NCBI RefSeq assembly: GCF_900452395.1
Contig: NZ_UGNV01000001.1
Location: 2,133,501-2,197,500, forward strand
Direction: 5' to 3'
Length of the DNA: 64,000 bases
Source of the DNA: Legionella beliardensis
GTDB lineage: Bacteria > Pseudomonadota > Gammaproteobacteria > Legionellales > Legionellaceae
Within the stretch, counting starts at the first letter, position 1. Each line of letters starts with the position of its first letter. Positions 28,269 through 37,043 of this stretch are shown in pieces. A model generated the notes under the pieces. It was not told where the DNA came from and made no database searches. It saw only the letters and a program-made list of their open reading frames with translations. Position numbers and translations under genes: made by a program.

Positions 28269-28619
28269 ATGAATAACGAACAAGACCTTACTATCTATCA
28301 CAATCCAAGCTGTTCAAAATCAAGAGAAGCGCTAGATATATTACAGAATAAAGGCCTTAAATTTAAAATTATTGATTACTTAAAGACACCACTTAGCCTA
28401 GACCAATTAACTAAGTTACGTTCTTATTTTAAGCTTGCAGATTTTGTACGCACCAATGAAAAGCGTTTTAAAGATCTAGGCTTATCACTAGAGAAGGAAG
28501 ATGAACTTTTACAAGTCATGTTGCAAGAGCCTATCTTAATGCAGCGCCCAATCGTTACATTTAAAAACAAAGCCATCATTGGCCGACCACCAGAAAAAAT
28601 CCTAGCGCTCTTTGAGTAG
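28269..28619 (+). CDS. ArsC-family (YfgD-like) thioredoxin-fold protein
   Basis: 116 residues of the glutaredoxin-dependent arsenate reductase family: IYHNPSCSKSREALDIL with the single catalytic Cys, DYLKTPLSL, and RPIVTFKNKAIIGRPPE. These YfgD-like members are widespread without an ars operon; no arsR or arsB is near, so arsenate resistance is not implied. The stop codon TAG lies within the first arm of the repeat at 28616-28776, so the repeat abuts and may have reshaped the gene's 3' end. Confidence 0.85.
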   Translation: MNNEQDLTIYHNPSCSKSREALDILQNKGLKFKIIDYLKTPLSLDQLTKLRSYFKLADFVRTNEKRFKDLGLSLEKEDELLQVMLQEPILMQRPIVTFKNKAIIGRPPEKILALFE

Positions 28620-28776
28620 CCTTGATGCAGCGCAGTTGTTTATATCGGGCCCCTAGTCCATGGCCGTCAGGCTAAGCGCCCAAGAGCCAAGATTGAGGTA
28701 GGCAGAGGTAAATTTGGCCCCTGGCCCGACCTACTATTAATTTATCCTTGATTATGCGACGCTGCACCAAGGCTAC
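28616..28776. repeat. Palindromic repeat with long loop, left of fdh
   Basis: The left arm, gtagccttgatgcagcgcag (28616-28635), pairs imperfectly with the right arm (28746-28776, core ccttgattatgcgacgctgc). The right arm matches the right arm of the repeat at 30080-30169 at about 26 of 31 positions. The 110-base loop is GC-richer than its surroundings and has a second small inverted repeat (tcgggcc / ggcccga). No gene is seen in it. Confidence 0.75.
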
Positions 28777-28895
28777 CAACAACTGATAATTCAACTAGAT
28801 TTCTCTTGACTTTGTAAGCTTGAAGTTTAGGATGAATAGCGGTTTTAATTTGTTTATTGTTCTTTTAATCAATAAGAATAATTATGGAGAAATGT

Positions 28896-30074
28896 ATGGC
28901 AAAAGTACTTTGCGTTCTTTATGATGATCCAGTTAATGGTTACCCTACTTCTTACCCGCGTGATGATATACCTTTCATTACTCATTATCCTGATGGTTCT
29001 CAAGTTCCTAACCCTAAGGCTATTGATTTTAAGCCAGGCACACTTTTAGGTAGTGTTTCAGGAGAATTGGGGCTGCGTCACTTTCTGGAAAGTAATGGCC
29101 ATACATTGGTGGTAACCAGTGATAAGGAAGGTCCTAACTCAGTTTTTGAAAAAGAATTACCGGATGCAGATATTGTTATATCACAGCCTTTTTGGCCGGC
29201 CTATTTAACAGCCAAACGCTTAGAGAAAGCGAAAAAACTTAAACTGGTGATTACTGCCGGAATTGGTTCTGATCATGTTGATTTACAAGCAGCAATAGAC
29301 AAAGGCATCACAGTCACTGAAGTGACCTACTCTAACAGCATTAGTGTCGCTGAGCATGTGGTTATGGTCATTTTAACCTTAGTGCGTCATTATATTCCTT
29401 CTCATCAATGGGCAGTCAATGGTGGTTGGAATATTGCTGATTGCGCTACTCGCTCTTATGATCTTGAGGGTATGGTTGTGGGCTCTGTCGGCGCCGGTCG
29501 TATTGGTTTAGCAGTCATGAAACGATTAAAAGGCTTTGATGTTAAGATCCATTATACTGATAATCACCGCCTACCAATTGCCACTGAAAAAGAATTAGGT
29601 CTTGTTTATCATGCAAACTTACAATCCCTGCTACCTCTTTGTGATGTTATAACCATTAATATTCCTTTACACGCTAAAACAGAACATTTATTTGATGATT
29701 CATTAATTCAAAAAATGAAGCGCGGTGCTTATCTCATTAATACAGCGCGGGGTAAAATTTGTGATGCACAAGCGATAGAAAAAGCCATTAAAAATGGTCA
29801 TCTTGCAGGGTATGCTGGTGATGTCTGGTTTCCACAGCCAGCCCCAAAAGATCACCCCTGGCGTCATATGCCAAACCATGGGATGACTCCCCACATTTCC
29901 GGTACCTCTTTATCAGCACAGGCTCGCTATGCAGCAGGAACGCGTGAAATATTAGAATGCTGGTTTGCTAACCGCCCTATTCGAACTGATTACTTAGTCG
30001 TAAGTAATGGGGAATTAGCCGGAATTGGCGCGCACTCTTACACAGCCGGTAAAGTGACTGTTGGTATCGATTAA
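28896..30074 (+). CDS. fdh: NAD-dependent formate dehydrogenase
   Basis: Single-subunit, cofactor-free enzyme oxidising formate to CO2 with NAD+, of the D-2-hydroxyacid dehydrogenase superfamily. 392 residues from the ATG at 28896 (ggag 6 bases upstream; a preceding ATG at 28884 is in the ribosome site). It follows the Pseudomonas/methylotroph enzyme closely: MAKVLCVLYDDPVNGYP, ITAGIGSDHVDLQAA, Rossmann motif GSVGAGRIG, YTDNHR (Asp favouring NAD over NADP), NTARGK, and PHISGTSLSAQARYAAGTRE with the catalytic His. It is flanked on both sides by copies of one repeat family, a hint of acquisition. Confidence 0.95.
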   Translation: MAKVLCVLYDDPVNGYPTSYPRDDIPFITHYPDGSQVPNPKAIDFKPGTLLGSVSGELGLRHFLESNGHTLVVTSDKEGPNSVFEKELPDADIVISQPFWPAYLTAKRLEKAKKLKLVITAGIGSDHVDLQAAIDKGITVTEVTYSNSISVAEHVVMVILTLVRHYIPSHQWAVNGGWNIADCATRSYDLEGMVVGSVGAGRIGLAVMKRLKGFDVKIHYTDNHRLPIATEKELGLVYHANLQSLLPLCDVITINIPLHAKTEHLFDDSLIQKMKRGAYLINTARGKICDAQAIEKAIKNGHLAGYAGDVWFPQPAPKDHPWRHMPNHGMTPHISGTSLSAQARYAAGTREILECWFANRPIRTDYLVVSNGELAGIGAHSYTAGKVTVGID

Positions 30075-30079
30075 CCAAT

Positions 30080-30169
30080 GTAGCCTTGATGAAGCACAGC
30101 GTAATCAAGGTTTTATCAGGATATAAATTACAACAAGTCCTTGATTACGCTGCGCTTCATCAAGGCTAC
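30080..30169. repeat. Palindromic repeat right of fdh
   Basis: 31-base arms at 30080-30110 and 30139-30169 pair with one mismatch around a 28-base spacer (core agccttgatgaagc). It begins 6 bases after the fdh stop and could also end transcription of fdh and of the convergent kup. Same family as 28616-28776. Confidence 0.85.
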
Positions 30170-30199
30170 AGCTAGAGTAAATTTTTACAAATCTAGCTT

Positions 30200-32086
30200 T
30201 CAAATAATAAAATAAGCACCAATTGCAATCGTTTTATTATAAGGCAGGTTGTAAAATTCAATATTTAAATTAGCTGAATAATTGCGTATTAAGAAAGCGA
30301 AAATCTTTTCTTGAAAATGAAACATAAACGAGCGCTTTTTCTTCGAGGCATAAATATTAGGAACTTCAACGATATACGTTGTCGCTTCAACATTAATTGC
30401 AAAAGGCAGGATTTTTCTATTATTAGCAAGCTCGAGTGCATCTGGAACTGAAATATTATCCATAAAGCCATAATGTAGAACTAATTTACAGACTTTACTA
30501 CTCAGACAACTTACCTCATAGCGCTTCGTGTAGTGTACATAAGGAATATTTTCTACCACATAACTTAATATTAAAACATGCTCTGGCATCGCTCGACTAA
30601 ATCTTAAAAAGTGGAGAAAACTGCCTCCACTCTTATCATAAACATCGGTAATAAAAATAGAAGTCACGCCTTTTAATTGATGGAGTGCTTTATAATCTAG
30701 TTGTTTTAAAATCTTAGAAAGCTCTTCTTTTTTATGATAAAAATGCTCTCGCAAATACTCAAGCCCAAAGCTCCAAGTATACATGATAAAGCCCACCACC
30801 AAGGCAAAAGACACAGGCACCCAACCACCGGTTAAGAATTTATGTAAGTTTGCGCCTAAATAAGCTAGGTCAATTAAGAAAAATAAACTAAGTATCGCTA
30901 TGACTTTAATCAGTGGCCAGCGCCAAATATGCAAGGCCGTATAAGCAATCATTAACGTAATCAACAACATATCTAAGTTCACCGCAATACCATAGGCATG
31001 TGTTAAGTTACTTGAGCTTCTAAATGTTAATAACAGAAAAAATGTTCCTATTGCCAAAATAAAATTAATTTGCGGCACATAGATTTGTCCTTGAAATTCT
31101 TTAGAAGTATGGATAATCGAGATCCTTGGACAAAACCCAAGCAAAACAGCTTGTTTAGCTAAAGAAAAAGTTGCTGTAATGACAGCCTGTGATGCAATGA
31201 TGGTAGCTAACGTTGCAATAACTAGCAAAGGGATCCCAAACCAGGCAGGTGCAATCATGTAGAAAGGGTTACTAATAGCAGCTGGATTTAATAATAAATA
31301 AGCACCTTGGCCAAAATAATTTAAAATCAAGCTTGGAAAAACAACAGTAAACCAACTCAGGCGAATTGAATTTTTACCAAAATGACCAATATCCGCATAG
31401 AGAGCTTCGCCACCGGTAACAACTAAAAATACCCCACCTAATAGAAAATAACCCTGCCAACCGGAATGCAGTAAGAAATGGATACCGTAGTATGGGTTAA
31501 TAGCATTTAAAACAACAGGGTTGTTAAAAATTTGTATAATACCTAGAATGGCAATAGTAATAAACCAAACCATAATAATAGGGCCAAATACGGCCCCTAT
31601 TTTGCTTGTGCCTTTTTCTTGAGCAATAAATAAAAAGAATAAGATGACACAAGAAATAGGTAGAATATAGCCATCTAACTCAGGTGCGAATGTTTTTAAG
31701 CCTTCAACAGCTGAGGTAACAGAAATAGCCGGCGTTAACATACCATCGCCTAACAATAATCCTGCACCAAATATGGCTAATAGATAGAAGAATCTTTCAT
31801 ACTTCGTACTTTTTTGCTTCAAAAGGGCCAATAAAGCAAGAATACCTCCTTCCCCATTATTATCAGCACGAAATACAATAGCTAAGTACTTAATAGAAAT
31901 AATAATAACTAATGACCAAAAAATTAAAGATAAGATACCTAGGACAGCAAATAAATCGACCGGTAAACCACCAAGAGATTCACGCAACGCATATAAAGGG
32001 CTTGTACCAATATCGCCAAAAACCACGCCCAGCGCTGCCAGCGTAGACCCTAATGTAACATTAGTCTTTTGATCAGTATTTTTCAT
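30200..32086 (-). CDS. kup: Low-affinity potassium uptake protein Kup
   Basis: Proton-coupled K+ symporter of the inner membrane. 628 residues: about twelve membrane segments in the first 430, beginning with ALGVVFGDIGTSPLYALRESL, and the family motif NNGEGGILALLALL, followed by a cytoplasmic C-terminal domain ending at the membrane-distal IGAYFII. Legionella genomes usually carry more than one kup; this copy stands alone. Confidence 0.95.
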   Translation of the reverse strand: MKNTDQKTNVTLGSTLAALGVVFGDIGTSPLYALRESLGGLPVDLFAVLGILSLIFWSLVIIISIKYLAIVFRADNNGEGGILALLALLKQKSTKYERFFYLLAIFGAGLLLGDGMLTPAISVTSAVEGLKTFAPELDGYILPISCVILFFLFIAQEKGTSKIGAVFGPIIMVWFITIAILGIIQIFNNPVVLNAINPYYGIHFLLHSGWQGYFLLGGVFLVVTGGEALYADIGHFGKNSIRLSWFTVVFPSLILNYFGQGAYLLLNPAAISNPFYMIAPAWFGIPLLVIATLATIIASQAVITATFSLAKQAVLLGFCPRISIIHTSKEFQGQIYVPQINFILAIGTFFLLLTFRSSSNLTHAYGIAVNLDMLLITLMIAYTALHIWRWPLIKVIAILSLFFLIDLAYLGANLHKFLTGGWVPVSFALVVGFIMYTWSFGLEYLREHFYHKKEELSKILKQLDYKALHQLKGVTSIFITDVYDKSGGSFLHFLRFSRAMPEHVLILSYVVENIPYVHYTKRYEVSCLSSKVCKLVLHYGFMDNISVPDALELANNRKILPFAINVEATTYIVEVPNIYASKKKRSFMFHFQEKIFAFLIRNYSANLNIEFYNLPYNKTIAIGAYFII

Positions 32087-32308
32087 AGTTACTTATTATT
32101 AGTTTTATATAGCAAATATGACAGCTGTTTTTTATTAAATGTAACTTATAATTTCATTAAAAAATATCAGTAGCTTATAATTAATTAAGTATAGCTCTTT
32201 ATTTTCTAAAGAAATTTAGAATCAGTGTTATTTTTTAAGCTTGATTTTGCCTGATAGCCACTTAAAAGTGCACTTAGCATTTAAATAGAGTAGGCCCATA
32301 CTGTAGCA

Positions 32309-32611
32309 CTATTTTTTATAGTCTAATTTAGCTGCAATGACAGCCGAAGAAATACCTAGTAGGGCTACTGCGACAATGACCGATAATCCTGAAAATATCG
32401 TTGCAGCAATAACTAAATCAGATACTAGGTTAGACATAGATAAAAATACAATACACATCATAGCTAGCATGCCGAAAAAAGCACCAGAAGCCAGGGCCAT
32501 TTCTGCCTGGATTAACAAGCGTAAGCTTAATGGTCGTGCTTTATTAACACGACGCTCGGTTTTACCTACACCACTTTCTCTAATTTCTAATAGCTTAATT
32601 AAAGCAGGCAT
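32309..32611 (-). CDS. Small membrane protein of unknown function
   Basis: About 100 residues from the ATG at 32609-32611 (an ATG four codons upstream is the alternative; neither has a strong ribosome site). A basic N-terminal part (residues 1-35) is followed by two hydrophobic segments, about 38-60 and 65-92, rich in Ala, Ile and Val. An opposing 96-codon frame covers the same DNA but has no membrane or domain pattern. I do not recognise the family. Confidence 0.5.
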   Translation of the reverse strand: MPALIKLLEIRESGVGKTERRVNKARPLSLRLLIQAEMALASGAFFGMLAMMCIVFLSMSNLVSDLVIAATIFSGLSVIVAVALLGISSAVIAAKLDYKK

Positions 32612-32756
32612 TTTATATCTCATCTAATCATAATGGCTTTATTATATTTGAATAGAATTAAGGCAATATTAAAATGACTTATTTTTTTACTAAAAATTTA
32701 AATTTTATACTTTAAGTTATAAAAATGTATAAAACTCAGCTTTTAATTACCTAAAT

Positions 32757-34052
32757 CTATTCATTTTCAATGTCTAATTCCTTTATGGCATGCGTTTTAT
32801 CAAAATGAATCAAACAATCAAATTGATAAGGCAGACGGGTAAGAAAATAGTGGCTGAAACGCTCAGTCTCAGGACGATAAATCACGCCAATAGCACGCTG
32901 TAAGCGAGGAAATTGCAGGAAGTGGACTAATTTCTCATGATCATGTAAATCTAATACAAAGTTTTTATGGCTTAATTGATGAAATAAATCTTCATAGCTT
33001 CCAGGCAGCCCAGGTACTATTTTTTTGCATTCTGCAGGTTTATCCCAATCAGACGCTGCCGTTACAAAACCTTCATAAGTAGAAAATCCAATGAGATAGG
33101 CATGTAAATCGTATTGCTCGCGAATTAATTGGCCTATATTAATTTCATCCCGTTCATTTCGTTCCGTAGCTCGCGCATCGCCAACGTGCGAATTATGCGC
33201 CCAAATGATGATCTTAGCTGGTTTTTGCAAGCGTTGTTCGAGATGATCTGCTAAAACAGTGACCGTTTCTGCCATATGTCGATCGCGAATATTCCATGAT
33301 GAGGTATAACCTTCAAACATAGAACGATAGTAGCTCTCTGCATCCTTAACAATACGTGCATTTTGCGCTGCAAAGAAGTAATCTTCTTCAATAACCACAC
33401 CATCTTGACATAGATACTCAAACGCATTTTGTTGTAAATCCATTAACACAGCTAATGCTTCTTTAATGCACTTCTTTTTAATACCTAAATTAGCTAAATA
33501 ACCATAAGATTGCGGATCAAGATTTTGGTGATCAAAACAAGCATAACGTTCCATTGCTTTTTTGGCAGCAGAAGGATCAACTTTCATTAAATAACTAATT
33601 ACCGCTTCTTGCGAAGCATGTAAACTATACAAATCAAGGCCATAAAAACCTATTTTATTCTCTTTTGGTAAATTATCATTAAATTCTCTTAGCCATTTCA
33701 TAAAAGGCGGCATAGTTGTATTGCGCCACATCCAACGTGGAAAACGTTGAAAACGACTTAATGCGCGACTGTAGTCACTAATATGGCCCTCTCCCTGAAT
33801 ATAGCTATGAATACCATAGGCATCAGGCCAATCTCCTTCTACAGCAACGGCCATAAATCCTTGTTCTTGAATTAGGCGCTTAGTGAGTTGGATGCGAGCT
33901 TGATAAAATTCATCTGTCCCATGCGTTGCTTCCCCCATTAGGACAAAACGCTTATTCCCTATTTTTTCTATTAAATCAGAATAATCTTGTGTATCGACCA
34001 GGGGTTTTATAGCATGATTTAAAATTTCTACTACTTTTTGCTGGGCATCCAT
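32757..34052 (-). CDS. Erythromycin esterase-like hydrolase
   Basis: 431 residues of the EreA/ChaN-like family. The active-site blocks LMGEATHGTDEFYQAR (residues about 36-51) and IIWAHNSHVGDARATE carry the Glu and His residues of the Ere mechanism; YRSMFEGYTSSWNIRDRHMAE is also typical. Most chromosomal members are not known to confer macrolide resistance. It is the third gene of a phosphoribosyltransferase / alpha-beta hydrolase / esterase unit (16 bp gap). Homologous domains are fused in mycobacterial Rv2030c-type proteins, so a shared pathway is likely, but its substrate is unknown. Confidence 0.88.
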   Translation of the reverse strand: MDAQQKVVEILNHAIKPLVDTQDYSDLIEKIGNKRFVLMGEATHGTDEFYQARIQLTKRLIQEQGFMAVAVEGDWPDAYGIHSYIQGEGHISDYSRALSRFQRFPRWMWRNTTMPPFMKWLREFNDNLPKENKIGFYGLDLYSLHASQEAVISYLMKVDPSAAKKAMERYACFDHQNLDPQSYGYLANLGIKKKCIKEALAVLMDLQQNAFEYLCQDGVVIEEDYFFAAQNARIVKDAESYYRSMFEGYTSSWNIRDRHMAETVTVLADHLEQRLQKPAKIIIWAHNSHVGDARATERNERDEINIGQLIREQYDLHAYLIGFSTYEGFVTAASDWDKPAECKKIVPGLPGSYEDLFHQLSHKNFVLDLHDHEKLVHFLQFPRLQRAIGVIYRPETERFSHYFLTRLPYQFDCLIHFDKTHAIKELDIENE

Positions 34053-34068
34053 TTCAACTCCTAGAAAG

Positions 34069-34734
34069 CTAGGCTGTAGGAAGGTAGGTAGTAAACCAGT
34101 TTTTAGCTAACTCAGCTACTTTGGCCAGTGCCCCCTTTTCTTCAAATAAGTGGGTAGCGCGAGGCACAATTTCTAATTGTTTAACACAGCCTGTTAGACT
34201 AGTCATTGCTAATTCATTTAACTCAATGACCACTTTATCTTTTTCACCCACAATTAATAACGTGGGCGCTTTTACTTGCGTCAATGAATTTCCTGCTAAA
34301 TCTGGCCTGCCACCACGAGAAACAACGGCTTTGATTAAAGCTTGCTCTTTCGCTGCGGCAACTAAGGCTGCAGCAGCACCAGTACTTGCGCCAAAATAAC
34401 CTAAATTTAGAGCAGGAAACTGCTTCGTACTCCAATGCGTTACTTCAATTAACCGATTGACTAAAAAAGAAATATTAAATCGTAATTCACGGGTTATATC
34501 ATCAATTTTTTCTTCAGTAGGGGTTAATAAATCAAATAATAATGTCGCTAAGTTAGCTTGATTTAGAAGACCTGCTACGTATTGATTACGCGTGCTACGT
34601 GCACTACTACCACTACCATGAGCAAATAAAACAAGCCCTATCGCTTCTTTAGGCACAAATAAAAAACCAGACAACGTTGCATTGGCAGTTAATATGGTAA
34701 TTTGTTTTACTTTATCTAAAGAATAAAATCCCAT
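34069..34734 (-). CDS. Dienelactone hydrolase-like alpha/beta hydrolase
   Basis: 221 residues. An intact catalytic triad is readable: GASTG nucleophile elbow (GYFGASTGAAAAL, about residues 112-124), Asp in VGEKDKVV, and His in RATHLFEEKG. The oxyanion segment is LFAHGSGSSARSTRN. Its place between the phosphoribosyltransferase (9 bp) and the esterase-like gene (16 bp) suggests co-transcription and a common process. Substrate not predictable. Confidence 0.85.
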   Translation of the reverse strand: MGFYSLDKVKQITILTANATLSGFLFVPKEAIGLVLFAHGSGSSARSTRNQYVAGLLNQANLATLLFDLLTPTEEKIDDITRELRFNISFLVNRLIEVTHWSTKQFPALNLGYFGASTGAAAALVAAAKEQALIKAVVSRGGRPDLAGNSLTQVKAPTLLIVGEKDKVVIELNELAMTSLTGCVKQLEIVPRATHLFEEKGALAKVAELAKNWFTTYLPTA

Positions 34735-34743
34735 AAAGTAACC

Positions 34744-35406
34744 TCACGAAGCATTGGCTAAATAATTTTCATTCGCTTTTCTAAGTAATTCAGTGACTTC
34801 AGCATCTGTGGTCTGTGGAAAGTGCGCATACCAAAGCCCAACCGCATAAAAATGCACTGGTTTCAATGGGCATACAACCCGTTGCACTAACCGTGTCATC
34901 TCTTTATAAGTTGATAAAGCAGCCACCGGTACGGACACGATAATACTGGCAGGCTTGCTATTTTTTAACGCTTTAATGGCTGCGCGTATTGTCGCGCCCG
35001 TAGCAATGCCATCATCAACTAATATAATGGTTTTATTATAGAAATTAGGCAAAGGTTGATTATTTCGATAAAGCAGTTCTCGTCGTTGCAATTCTTTTTC
35101 TTCTTTTTGAATGACCTTATCGATATCATCTTGCGCTATTTCTAACGACTCGATGACTTCTTGATTAAAAAACTTACACCCACCAGACGCAATGGCACCC
35201 ATCGCCAGCTCTTTATGCCATGGCACCCCAAGTTTTCTAACAATAAAAACATCAAGTGGTAAACTTAAAGCACTTGCTACTTCATAAGCAACAGGAACCC
35301 CGCCTCTGGGGAGCGCCAATACAATAGTATTGGTTTTATTAGCATAGTCTTTTAAATGCTTTGCAAGTACTTTCCCGGCAGCTTGCCGATCTTGATACTT
35401 ATCCAT
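34744..35406 (-). CDS. Phosphoribosyltransferase-family protein
   Basis: Type I PRTase fold with the PRPP loop IILVDDGIATGATIRAAI and an N-terminal ALPRGGVPVAYEVA block; Rv2030c-like rather than a known purine or pyrimidine salvage enzyme. The ATG at 35404-35406 is chosen (about 220 residues) because a TATACT -10 element lies just before the upstream ATG at 35433, which would leave that codon at or before the transcription start. First gene of the three-gene unit. Confidence 0.85.
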   Translation of the reverse strand: MDKYQDRQAAGKVLAKHLKDYANKTNTIVLALPRGGVPVAYEVASALSLPLDVFIVRKLGVPWHKELAMGAIASGGCKFFNQEVIESLEIAQDDIDKVIQKEEKELQRRELLYRNNQPLPNFYNKTIILVDDGIATGATIRAAIKALKNSKPASIIVSVPVAALSTYKEMTRLVQRVVCPLKPVHFYAVGLWYAHFPQTTDAEVTELLRKANENYLANAS

Positions 35407-35645
35407 ATGCGTATTCCTTGCCTTTTTATTCATAGTATAGTGCTTGAAGCAGATTTTTATGGAAAAACACTTTGCTTAGGTAGTGTCTTACCAGAACACA
35501 AATTGATAAGTTTTTGATAGTTTAAGTAAAACTTAAACTATCGTAGAAAAAATAATTTAATAGGAAAACTAAGTAAGCAATTTACACTCTGACAAAATAA
35601 GCAGCTAATTAACTGCCTAAATTATTAAACACTTTTCACACATGC

Positions 35646-35668
35646 TTATCCACAGAAACTGTGGATAA
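35646..35668. promoter_or_regulatory. Head-to-head DnaA boxes in a 365 bp gap
   Basis: ttatccaca (35646-35654) and tgtggataa (35660-35668) face each other, forming a hairpin stem of 10 bp (the arms are each extended by one G/C pair). The gap from 35407 to 35771 is otherwise AT-rich with no gene that I can see. A near-identical palindrome occurs at 61848-61870. It could be a DnaA-titration or regulatory site, or a stem-loop at the RNA level. Confidence 0.5.
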
Positions 35669-35771
35669 CCCCCAAAATAATACTGTGCACTCTGCGACAA
35701 TATATTTAGGATTAAATAAGCTATTTTTGGATTGCCCATAAATAGCTTATAGAAAAGAGAGTTTAATCAGC

Positions 35772-37034
35772 TTAAATAGTAAAAGCTACACGACTTTCTG
35801 GCTCAATAGAGGGATGCCTGACATTCACGAGCTGTCGATGTAGCTCGCGTTTAAATAATTCCATTCCTTCCCAAGCTTCTGTCTTAATTAAATCAACCTG
35901 ACCTAAATCAACAAAAAGTTGCAAAGAAGTTAAGGCAAGATCACGGGTTTCATTATCTAGCTTGTTGCTATCCTGCTCACCAATAGCAAATTTTAAGGCT
36001 TTTTTTAATTCCTCCATTAACATTTTCTCACTATAGACAGTTACTAACTGTTGCAATTCATTAATTCTTGTTAAAACTAAGATATAAGCAGCAAGTAAAG
36101 CATACTGACAGTAGGTCGTTATTCTTTGATGTACATCGGCTTGAAAGCCTTTGGCATTTTGGCCGTCAAATACAACAACCTGCGAGTCTTCAACTGCAAT
36201 ATTATAATCTTCAGGTAAAATTCTGGCACATAAATTATAGAGACTCATTTTAGGTTCACAGGTTAATAATAATTCTAAAATCTCTTTTTTATTCAAAACC
36301 TGTCTAACTGTTGAGCTTTGACTTTCTAACACCTCTTTTAATTTACCTGTTAGCTGCAATACTTCTGCCGAGTACCCATCAAGCATTTTAAGCACGGATT
36401 GAATAAATAAAATGTACTGTGATAACTTTATCATAGGTTGCGCTTTTTCTTGCTCTCTCCTTATCATCCAATCTAGATTAGGAAAGAAATAAGGATCATT
36501 GTTAACATAGCTATAACTGGCGTAATTATCATTTTCTTTTAAATAGTCAAGATAAGCAGTGCAACAATCAGCCCAAGTTAAAGGATCCATTTTATTTTCT
36601 TCTGATAAACCCAATACCTCCCCCAATGCCATATTAAGTGCACTATTGTCTTGAGCATCGCCAAAAAAACCAAATAAAAATTTATAAGAATTATCAATCC
36701 TGGTGTAACGATAGAGGCCTGAGCCTATTAGAATAGCTTGCGCTTTTTTCACTACCTCTTCATTGCGAGCTGTTTGGTTAGATGGCATATTATTTGCCAA
36801 TTGACTGATACAAGCAATCTGTTCAAGCCTGGTTTTATCAGGTAAGCATTTTGTCCATCGTTGCTTTTCTTTTTCTTTCAACTTTTTCTTATAAAGATCT
36901 TCTAGTTTTAAAAATTTTTCTCGTAAGGATTGATAGCAAGGAGCAATATAACGTTTGGTTAATCGTGCGAAAGATTGCTGTAATCGTTCGGTTTCAGTTT
37001 TTAAATAACTATACTCTGGGGCGTCATATGCCAT
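35772..37034 (-). CDS. Protein of unknown function, second gene of a pair
   Basis: 420 residues, no signal peptide and no membrane segment. A charged helical stretch (about residues 38-62, rich in Lys and Glu) may be a coiled coil; the remainder looks alpha-helical. The start is well supported by AAGGAGATCGT before ATG. It begins 9 bp after the 37044-37604 gene, so they are co-transcribed. I recognise no domain. In a Legionella-like genome, helical proteins without homologues are often type IV (Dot/Icm) effectors. The C-terminal tail (SIEPESRVAFTI) has some Glu residues but is no strong secretion signal. Confidence 0.75.
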   Translation of the reverse strand: MAYDAPEYSYLKTETERLQQSFARLTKRYIAPCYQSLREKFLKLEDLYKKKLKEKEKQRWTKCLPDKTRLEQIACISQLANNMPSNQTARNEEVVKKAQAILIGSGLYRYTRIDNSYKFLFGFFGDAQDNSALNMALGEVLGLSEENKMDPLTWADCCTAYLDYLKENDNYASYSYVNNDPYFFPNLDWMIRREQEKAQPMIKLSQYILFIQSVLKMLDGYSAEVLQLTGKLKEVLESQSSTVRQVLNKKEILELLLTCEPKMSLYNLCARILPEDYNIAVEDSQVVVFDGQNAKGFQADVHQRITTYCQYALLAAYILVLTRINELQQLVTVYSEKMLMEELKKALKFAIGEQDSNKLDNETRDLALTSLQLFVDLGQVDLIKTEAWEGMELFKRELHRQLVNVRHPSIEPESRVAFTI

Positions 37035-37043
37035 ACGATCTCC

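Noticed and set aside
28269-28619. Arsenic-resistance locus
   Set aside because: Only a YfgD-like ArsC-family gene, with no arsR, arsB or acr3.
32337-32627. 96-codon plus-strand frame opposite the small membrane protein
   Set aside because: No ribosome site, no hydrophobic or domain pattern; the minus-strand frame has two clear membrane segments.
32757-34052. Acquired macrolide-resistance gene
   Set aside because: Chromosomal context and association with phosphoribosyltransferase and hydrolase genes fit the uncharacterised environmental family, not mobile ereA/ereB.
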